64,000 bases of DNA from Deltaproteobacteria bacterium. GTDB lineage: Bacteria > Myxococcota > Myxococcia > Myxococcales > SZAS-1. Below, piece after piece: positions 59,658-64,000 of the stretch (the stretch's first letter is position 1; each line of letters begins with the position of its first letter). The stretch lies in assembly GCA_018266075.1 (NCBI GenBank), contig JAFEBB010000014.1:62001-126000 (forward strand), in the 5' to 3' direction. The position numbers and the translations under genes are program-made. The notes under the pieces are model-generated. The model was not told the DNA's origin, made no database searches, and was given only the letters and a program-made list of their open reading frames with translations.

Positions 59658-60527
59658 ATGCAACTCGAGCTGATGCCGCTCATCAACCGCGTGGCCCGCG
59701 CGCAGCTTCGACGCGGCGGCGCGAAGTTTCGCCACCTCGTCGCGCACGGGCACGAGGTGCACTTCATCGATCAACCCGGATCCGGATCCGGTCCGACGGT
59801 CGCGCTCCTGCACGGCCTGGGCTCGAGCGCGTTCGCGTTCTCGCAGGTGATTCCGGGCATCGCCAAGCACGCGCGCCGGGTGATCGCCGTCGATCTCCCG
59901 GGCACCGGGTTCTCGCCCGTGCCGCAGAAGCCGCCCGGCATCGAAGCCTGTGTGCGCATGCTCGCCGCGCTGTATGAGCGCGAGCTCGGCAGCCAGGGCG
60001 CGGTACTCGTGGGCAACTCGCTCGGCGGCGCCATGGCCGCGGAGCTCGCCGGCCGCTTTCCGCAGCTCGCCCGCGCGGTGATGCTCATCGCGCCTGCGGG
60101 AGCAAAGGTCGCGCCCGAGCGCTTTCAGCAGCTGGTGAATGGCTTCGAGCTCAAGAACTGGGCCGACGGCCGCGCGCTCATGCGCCGCCTCTATGGCTCG
60201 CCGCCGCCGCTCATCCCCGAGCTCCTCGCGCAGGACATGTTCGTGAACCTGAACCGGCCGCACGTGCGCGAGCTGCTGGTCGGCGATCGCCCGAGCGACT
60301 TCCTCGAGCCGGAGATCCTGCGCGCGCTGAAGATGCCGGTGCTGGTGCTCTGGGCGCGCAGCGAGAAGGTGCTGCCCTACGAAGGCATCGAGTACTTCCG
60401 CAGCGAGCTGCCCAAGCACGCGCGCATCGAAGAGGTCGCGGGCTGGGGCCACGTGCCGCACCTGGAGCATCCGCGGCAGATGATCGAGCGGGTGGGCCAG
60501 TTCCTGCGCGAGCTGCCCGCGACGTGA
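59658..60527 (+). CDS. Alpha/beta hydrolase
   Basis: 289 residues, cytosolic. Oxyanion motif LLHGLGSSAFAF, nucleophile elbow VGNSLGGAMAAELA (S121), strand VIAVDLPGTGFS, late His in GWGHVPHLEHP. The acid residue, usually in GxxD, may be the Glu of WARSEKVLP. Resembles the esterase/haloperoxidase/MhpC-like group; substrate unknown. Confidence 0.85.
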   Translation: MQLELMPLINRVARAQLRRGGAKFRHLVAHGHEVHFIDQPGSGSGPTVALLHGLGSSAFAFSQVIPGIAKHARRVIAVDLPGTGFSPVPQKPPGIEACVRMLAALYERELGSQGAVLVGNSLGGAMAAELAGRFPQLARAVMLIAPAGAKVAPERFQQLVNGFELKNWADGRALMRRLYGSPPPLIPELLAQDMFVNLNRPHVRELLVGDRPSDFLEPEILRALKMPVLVLWARSEKVLPYEGIEYFRSELPKHARIEEVAGWGHVPHLEHPRQMIERVGQFLRELPAT

Positions 60528-60537
60528 CGCGCGTCAC
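60524..60537. promoter_or_regulatory. Perfect 14-bp palindrome GTGACGCGCGTCAC
   Basis: Overlaps the hydrolase stop codon and lies 99 nt before the first small secreted protein gene. A possible operator for that gene or part of the hydrolase 3' end. Confidence 0.4.
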
Positions 60538-60636
60538 CCAGCGCTGATCCGAGCCGGATGAATGCCCGCACCGGGAGTGCGTCTGTTGGGGCATACGCCA
60601 CCGACTGACCGGCGGCGCCAACCGGAGCGGAAAGCC

Positions 60637-60951
60637 ATGAAGAAGATCCTGAGCGCAGTGCTGGCGGGTTCGATGATGCTGATGGCGGGTTCGGCGTTTG
60701 CGGCTGAGGTGGATCGCCGCGAGGTTCGCCAGCAGGAGCGCATCTCCCAGGGCGTCCGCGACGGCTCGCTGACGCCGCGCGAGACCGCGAAGCTCGAGCG
60801 GAAGGAGTCGCACCTCCGCCGCGAGGTCCGCCGCGACCGCATGGAGAACGGCGGCCGACTCTCCCCGGGCGAGAAGGCGCACATCAACCGCGAGGAGAAC
60901 CGCGTGTCGCGCGAGATCCGCCGCGACAAGACCAACGGCCAACACCTGTAG
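60637..60951 (+). CDS. Small secreted basic protein, paralogue 1
   Basis: 104 residues. Signal peptide KKILSAVLAGSMMLMAGSAFA. Mature part of about 80 residues, very rich in Arg and Glu, with a repeated pattern: VDRREVRQQERISQGVRDGS, then LTPRETAKLERKESHL, and again LSPGEKAHINREENRV. The GxLTxxExxxLxxxE pattern resembles a pair of EF-hand-like or helix-loop-helix units seen in other small periplasmic proteins. Function unknown. SD CGGAG upstream; followed by a strong hairpin. Confidence 0.78.
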   Translation: MKKILSAVLAGSMMLMAGSAFAAEVDRREVRQQERISQGVRDGSLTPRETAKLERKESHLRREVRRDRMENGGRLSPGEKAHINREENRVSREIRRDKTNGQHL

Positions 60952-60980
60952 CGCAGGGCATCCCAGACCCGACATCGACC

Positions 60981-61012
60981 CGGAGGGACGCGGCGCAAGC
61001 TGCGTCCCTCCG
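60981..61012 (+). terminator. Hairpin terminator between the two small secreted paralogues
   Basis: 11-bp perfect stem CGGAGGGACGC/GCGTCCCTCCG followed by AGCGTTTG. It means the two genes are separately transcribed. Confidence 0.65.
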
Positions 61013-61098
61013 AGCGTTTGCGACCCCCGCAACCTTTCTTCACCGGGTGTGTTGGTAGCATCAGACAGCCGGCATGCCCGGCTCACCCCGAGGACCTC

Positions 61099-61401
61099 AT
61101 GAAGCGGATCACCGGACTGTTCCTGGCGGCGGCCGTGGCGCTCACGGCGATGCCGGCGTTCGCGGCGCGCGTAGATCGGCGCGAGAAGCGGCAGCAGGAG
61201 CGCATCGGCGAGGGTGTGGAGAACGGCTCGCTCACCCCCGGCGAGACGGCGCACCTCGAGAAGCGCGAGGCGCACATCAACCGCGAGGTGCGTCGCGATC
61301 GCGCCGAGAACGGCGGCAAGCTCACCCCGGCCGAGCGCCGCAAGGTGGAGCGCCAGGAGAACCGCACCAGCCGCGCCATCTACCGCGACAAGCACGACTG
61401 A
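61099..61401 (+). CDS. Small secreted basic protein, paralogue 2
   Basis: 100 residues. Signal peptide KRITGLFLAAAVALTAMPAFA. Mature part clearly related to the preceding gene product: VDRREKRQQERIGEGVENGS, LTPGETAHLEKREAHI, REVRRDRAENGGKLTP and NRTSRAIYRDKHD. A tandem duplication, but the upstream regions differ: this one has a TAGCAT box at 61056 and a small hairpin at 61067-61083. Function unknown. Confidence 0.78.
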   Translation: MKRITGLFLAAAVALTAMPAFAARVDRREKRQQERIGEGVENGSLTPGETAHLEKREAHINREVRRDRAENGGKLTPAERRKVERQENRTSRAIYRDKHD

Positions 61402-61420
61402 TCGCGCCAGCGCTTCCGGC

Positions 61421-61426
61421 TAGTGT
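61421..61426 (+). promoter_or_regulatory. Candidate -10 box of a leaderless ferritin-like gene mRNA
   Basis: TAGTGT ends 6 nt before the ATG at 61433; no ribosome-binding site. Confidence 0.35.
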
Positions 61427-61432
61427 CACCGG

Positions 61433-62167
61433 ATGTCCGAGATGATGAACGGCCTCTCCGAGCTCCCGCACGAGGTGCGCAAGCTCGCGGGCGAGAACTG
61501 GGCCTTCCGCTGGAACGTGGAGCGCGACGCCCACTTGCGCTTCGCGCGGATGTCCGGGCGGCTCACGCGCTTCGGCTCGCCGGAAGGCGTGGTCGCGCTG
61601 GCCCGGAAGGCCGCCGACGACGAGGTCCGGCACACGCAGCTCTGCGCCACCCTCGCCGAGCGCTACGGCGCGCCGGTGGATCCGTCGAAGCCGGCGAGCA
61701 TCCACGAGGTGTCGCCGTCGCGGCTGGCCGAGCCGGAGTCGCTGACCTACGAGATCATCGCCGCGTGCTGCGTGACCGAGACCGAGAGCGCGGGCGTGCT
61801 CACCACGCTGCTGGCATCGGAGCCGGACCCGCTGGTGCGCGAGACGCTGCACGCCATCGCCCGCGACGAGGTCGACCACTCGCGGCTCGGCTGGGCCCAC
61901 CTCGCGCATGCGCGTACCGTGCAGAAGCTGGACTTCATGAGCGAGCTCTTGCCGGTGATCCTCGGCGGCACGGTGGACGATTCGCTGTTTCAGCCCGCGA
62001 AGGATCCGGCGCTGGAGTCGCCGCTGCTCGTGCGCGCGGGGATCTTGCCGCACACGCAGAAGCGCGAGGTGTTCGTGCGCATGCTTCGCGAGGTGGTGTT
62101 TCCCGGGCTGGAGAGCAACGGGATCGATCCGTCGTTCGGCAAGGCCTGGCTCGACGCCCGCGCCTGA
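61433..62167 (+). CDS. Ferritin-like domain protein
   Basis: 244 residues, cytosolic, all-helical. Two ExxH motifs spaced as in the di-iron ferritin-like fold: ADDEVRHTQLCA and ARDEVDHSRLGWAHL, with Glu residues in ENWAFRWNVERDA and VTETESAGVL completing a likely metal site. Function could be iron or peroxide handling; no partner gene tells which. Its stop abuts the convergent PEGA lipoprotein stop (TGATCA). Confidence 0.75.
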   Translation: MSEMMNGLSELPHEVRKLAGENWAFRWNVERDAHLRFARMSGRLTRFGSPEGVVALARKAADDEVRHTQLCATLAERYGAPVDPSKPASIHEVSPSRLAEPESLTYEIIAACCVTETESAGVLTTLLASEPDPLVRETLHAIARDEVDHSRLGWAHLAHARTVQKLDFMSELLPVILGGTVDDSLFQPAKDPALESPLLVRAGILPHTQKREVFVRMLREVVFPGLESNGIDPSFGKAWLDARA

Positions 62168-62698
62168 TCAGTGCGGCGGCGGAGGCGGCGGGGGATAGGC
62201 CATCGGCGGAGGTGGCGGCGGGTAGCTCCCCGGCGGCGGCGAACCTGGCGGCGGACTCTGCGGCGGCGGTACGTACGGCGGCGCTCCCGGCGGCACGATC
62301 AACGCTGAATCGGTTGGACCTGCCGGCGCATTGAGCCGGACGTAGCAGTTGGGCTGCTCGAGCTGGTTCCAGGCGCCGCTCGCGTCCACGAAGGCCACGC
62401 AGCCGAAGGGGAAGAGCAGCACGCAGAGCAGCGTGTCGGAGACCAGGTAGCCTGGGCCCGGCGCCATGCGGGTGTTGCAGGCCTGCGGCGCGTAGCCCGG
62501 GAGCGCGAGCGTCACCGACTGCAGCCGCGTGCGATCCAGCTCCACCGAGGCGGGCGCGCGGGCCACGTTCACGCCGTTGACGAGCACCTCGGCGCCGGGC
62601 GGATCCGAGGTGACGTTGAGGACCTCTGCGCGCGGCCCGGTGAGCGTGGCGCACCCGGCGAGCGCCAGGGCGCTGGCGAGCAGGGCGAGCTTGGTCAC
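62168..62698 (-). CDS. PEGA-domain lipoprotein with proline-rich tail
   Basis: 176 residues from GTG 62698, which has GGAGG 5 nt upstream. Lipobox LAGC (C15). A PEGA-like segment follows (VTSDPPGAEVLVNGVNVARA), then a hydrophobic stretch YLVSDTLLCVLLFPFGCVAF. The last 45 residues are nearly all Pro, Gly and Ser or Tyr. Several Cys may pair. Function unknown, likely surface-associated. Confidence 0.75.
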   Translation of the reverse strand: MTKLALLASALALAGCATLTGPRAEVLNVTSDPPGAEVLVNGVNVARAPASVELDRTRLQSVTLALPGYAPQACNTRMAPGPGYLVSDTLLCVLLFPFGCVAFVDASGAWNQLEQPNCYVRLNAPAGPTDSALIVPPGAPPYVPPPQSPPPGSPPPGSYPPPPPPMAYPPPPPPPH

Positions 62699-62898
62699 GG
62701 GGGCCTCCACGGTCGAAATCCCGACAGATGCTAGTCCGATTACCAGTGCCCCGAGCGATGGCAACTGATTCCGCCGGAATCCCAGCCTCGTCGGCCGGTT
62801 CGACAGGGCACGTCGCGTTGCCCGTGCGGCCCGTGCGTGCTAGCAATCGAGCAGGCACGCGGCCCCGGGGGCGCGGCATCTGCGGAGGCCAATCTTCC

Positions 62899-63294
62899 AT
62901 GACCGGCGTGCTCTTCTTGTCCCAGGCGCAGCTCGACACCTGGCTCAACACCGGGCTGGTGGACATGGCCCAGGACACCCTCACCGTCACCGCCGACAAC
63001 GCCAGCTTCCCGGTCGTCCCGGCCGTGCACGTGAAGTCCGTGGTCGACGGCACCGACTCCGCCAAGCTCCTCGGCAAGGTGAAGGCCGTGGAGGCCCTGC
63101 GCATGGGCGGCGCGGAGATCTCCATGGGCGCGGTGGTGATGGGCGAGACCGCCTACGAAGTCGACGACGGCTTCATGGTCACCGTGCAGCTCCCCGACCG
63201 CTCGAGCGCGCGCCCGCCCAGCAAGCCGGCGCCTGCGGCCAAGGGCGGCGAGGCCGACCTGTTGGCCCAGTTCATCCTCAACAAGCTCTCCTGA
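62899..63294 (+). CDS. Conserved hypothetical protein
   Basis: 131 residues. ATG 62899 with GGAGG 9 nt upstream. The N-terminus VLFLSQAQLDTWLNTGLVDM and the middle LGKVKAVEALRMGGAEISMG look conserved and fold-like (alpha/beta), and the C-terminal 35 residues are Pro/Ala/Lys-rich and end in a helix (ADLLAQFILNKLS). No name assigned; a gene of this look recurs in myxobacteria as far as I recall. Confidence 0.65.
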   Translation: MTGVLFLSQAQLDTWLNTGLVDMAQDTLTVTADNASFPVVPAVHVKSVVDGTDSAKLLGKVKAVEALRMGGAEISMGAVVMGETAYEVDDGFMVTVQLPDRSSARPPSKPAPAAKGGEADLLAQFILNKLS

Positions 63295-63298
63295 CGCC

Positions 63299-63384
63299 GG
63301 CTTCAGGCTCCAGACTTCAAGCTTCAGGAAGGCGCCGACGAGCTCTCGGTTTGGTGCATGCTTGAAGCCGGAAGCCTGAACCGC
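63299..63384. repeat. Heptamer-based inverted repeat
   Basis: Left arm 63301-63328: CTTCAGG, CTCCAGA, CTTCAAG, CTTCAGG. The right arm, 63357-63384, read in reverse complement gives TTCAGGC, TTCCGGC, TTCAAGC. The same design as at 59515-59634 but with a different heptamer; it starts 5 nt after a stop codon and ends 12 nt before the next ATG. Confidence 0.75.
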
Positions 63385-63395
63385 GAAGCCTTCCC

Positions 63396-64000
63396 ATGAC
63401 CCGGTCGTTGCTCAGCGCCGCTTGCCACGCCTACTCCGTCGCGGGGGTGGCGTACCTGGTGCACCTGGTGCGCCTGCGCGGGCGCTCGAGCACGGTGGGC
63501 GCGCTGGCGCTGGCCGCGGGCCTGCTGCTGCACGCGACGGTCATCGTGATGCGGTACCAGGAGATGGTGGTGACGCCCGTCTCCTCGCTCGCCGACGGGC
63601 TCTCGTTCACCGCCTGGCTGCTGGTGGCGGCGTTCTTGATCCTCGACCGCGTCTACAAGCTGCCGGCGCTCGGCGCGTTCGTCACCCCGCTCGCGCTGAC
63701 GGTGACCGTGTCCGCGCTGCTGGTGCCCTCGTCACCGCCCGGAGAGATTCCGGCGCTGCTGGGTATCCCCGGGCTGGTGGCGCACGTGATCGTGGCCTTC
63801 CTGGGGATGGCGCTCTTCGCCCTCGCGGGCGGCGCGGCGGTGCTCTACCTGGTGCAGGAGCGCCAGGTGAAGGGCAAGCGCTTCGGCTTCGCGTTCTCGC
63901 GGCTGCCGTCGTTGGAAGTGCTCGACGAGCTGAACCGGCGATTGGTCGTCTTCGGCTTCGCCATGCTCTCGGTGACCATCGCCACCGGCGCGCTCTACGC
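63396..64000 (+). CDS. CcsA/CcmC-type cytochrome c assembly protein, 3' end missing
   Basis: ATG 63396; the frame stays open to the right edge (about 201 residues seen). Repeated hydrophobic helices, VAGVAYLVHLVRL, VGALALAAGLLLHATVIV, GLSFTAWLLVAAFLIL and HVIVAFLGMALFALAGGAAVLYL, with conserved histidines and the VSSLADGLSFTAWLL block typical of the CcsA/HemX family. It would handle or export haem for c-type cytochromes; a HemX-type role in haem synthesis is the alternative. A likely hemA/hemX or ccs neighbour lies off the right edge. Confidence 0.8.
   Translation, partial: MTRSLLSAACHAYSVAGVAYLVHLVRLRGRSSTVGALALAAGLLLHATVIVMRYQEMVVTPVSSLADGLSFTAWLLVAAFLILDRVYKLPALGAFVTPLALTVTVSALLVPSSPPGEIPALLGIPGLVAHVIVAFLGMALFALAGGAAVLYLVQERQVKGKRFGFAFSRLPSLEVLDELNRRLVVFGFAMLSVTIATGALY

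Overview
This 64 kb window is uniformly very GC-rich chromosomal DNA. It most resembles a Myxococcota (myxobacterial or Anaeromyxobacter-like, former Deltaproteobacteria) genome. Pointers are a DUF2378/TIGR02265 protein (a family known mainly from myxobacteria), a myxobacterial-style Ser/Thr kinase, two NtrC-type sigma-54 activators with partner kinases, several lipoproteins with serine/glycine or proline-rich low-complexity parts, and TolB/CsgG-like secreted proteins. Genes are densely packed, with many ATGA/TGATG overlaps. I see no rRNA, tRNA, CRISPR array, transposase, integrase or prophage.

Layout. 1-5.3 kb: left-reading efflux operon (histidine kinase, sigma-54 activator, TolC-type channel, periplasmic adaptor; the pump itself should lie beyond the left edge). 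5.4-11.1 kb: stress/sporulation-type operon prkA-yeaH-spoVR with a diverged lipoate-ligase-like gene at its end. 11.4-15.2 kb: small membrane protein, lipoprotein, GT39-like membrane glycosyltransferase and a TolB-like barrel protein, then a 43-bp tandem repeat. 15.4-20.3 kb: envelope genes mltG, ruvX, rseP, cdsA, uppS. 20.4-30.5 kb: proline-rich scaffold-like protein, zinc ribbon with acidic tail, dnaJ, egtB, plsC, DUF3089 hydrolase, CPBP protease, SprT-like protease, TIGR01777 epimerase and DUF2378 protein. 30.5-34.3 kb: two surface lipoproteins (glycoside hydrolase and endonuclease/phosphatase fold) with matching Ser-rich linkers, separated by a flavin reductase. 34.3-42.6 kb: translation and transcription genes, namely a Tgt-MnmC2-like fusion, prfA, rho, rpmE and DUF1385, with a DUF2252 gene on the other strand. 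42.6-47.5 kb: amino-acid permease, Crp-type regulator and a second sigma-54 two-component pair. 47.7-53.7 kb: PEGA/TolB-like protein, MFS transporter, ExbB/MotA-like membrane protein, methionine aminopeptidase and FadL-type porin. 53.7-64 kb: large lipase lipoprotein (operon with fadL), Ser/Thr kinase with a ribbon-helix-helix-like tail, a protein with a histone-like Lys/Ala/Pro tail, an alpha/beta hydrolase, two tandem small secreted paralogues, a ferritin-like protein, a PEGA lipoprotein, a conserved hypothetical and the start of a CcsA-type cytochrome c assembly gene.

How genes work together. The kinase/activator pair at 2-5 kb probably controls the efflux genes just downstream. PrkA, YeaH and SpoVR form a conserved starvation or stress module. 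UppS, CdsA, RseP and MltG serve lipid carrier, phospholipid, envelope stress and peptidoglycan functions. The lipase-FadL operon would hydrolyse lipids outside and import fatty acids, behind a promoter that overlaps a perfect-armed palindrome (56500-56517).

The most notable points are the Tgt-MnmC2-like fusion that lacks two tRNA-contacting arginines, the kinase-RHH fusion, the lipoate-ligase relative that seems to lack its catalytic lysine, heptamer-based inverted repeats in intergenic DNA, and a recurring -10-like hexamer 6-10 nt before start codons that suggests many leaderless mRNAs.
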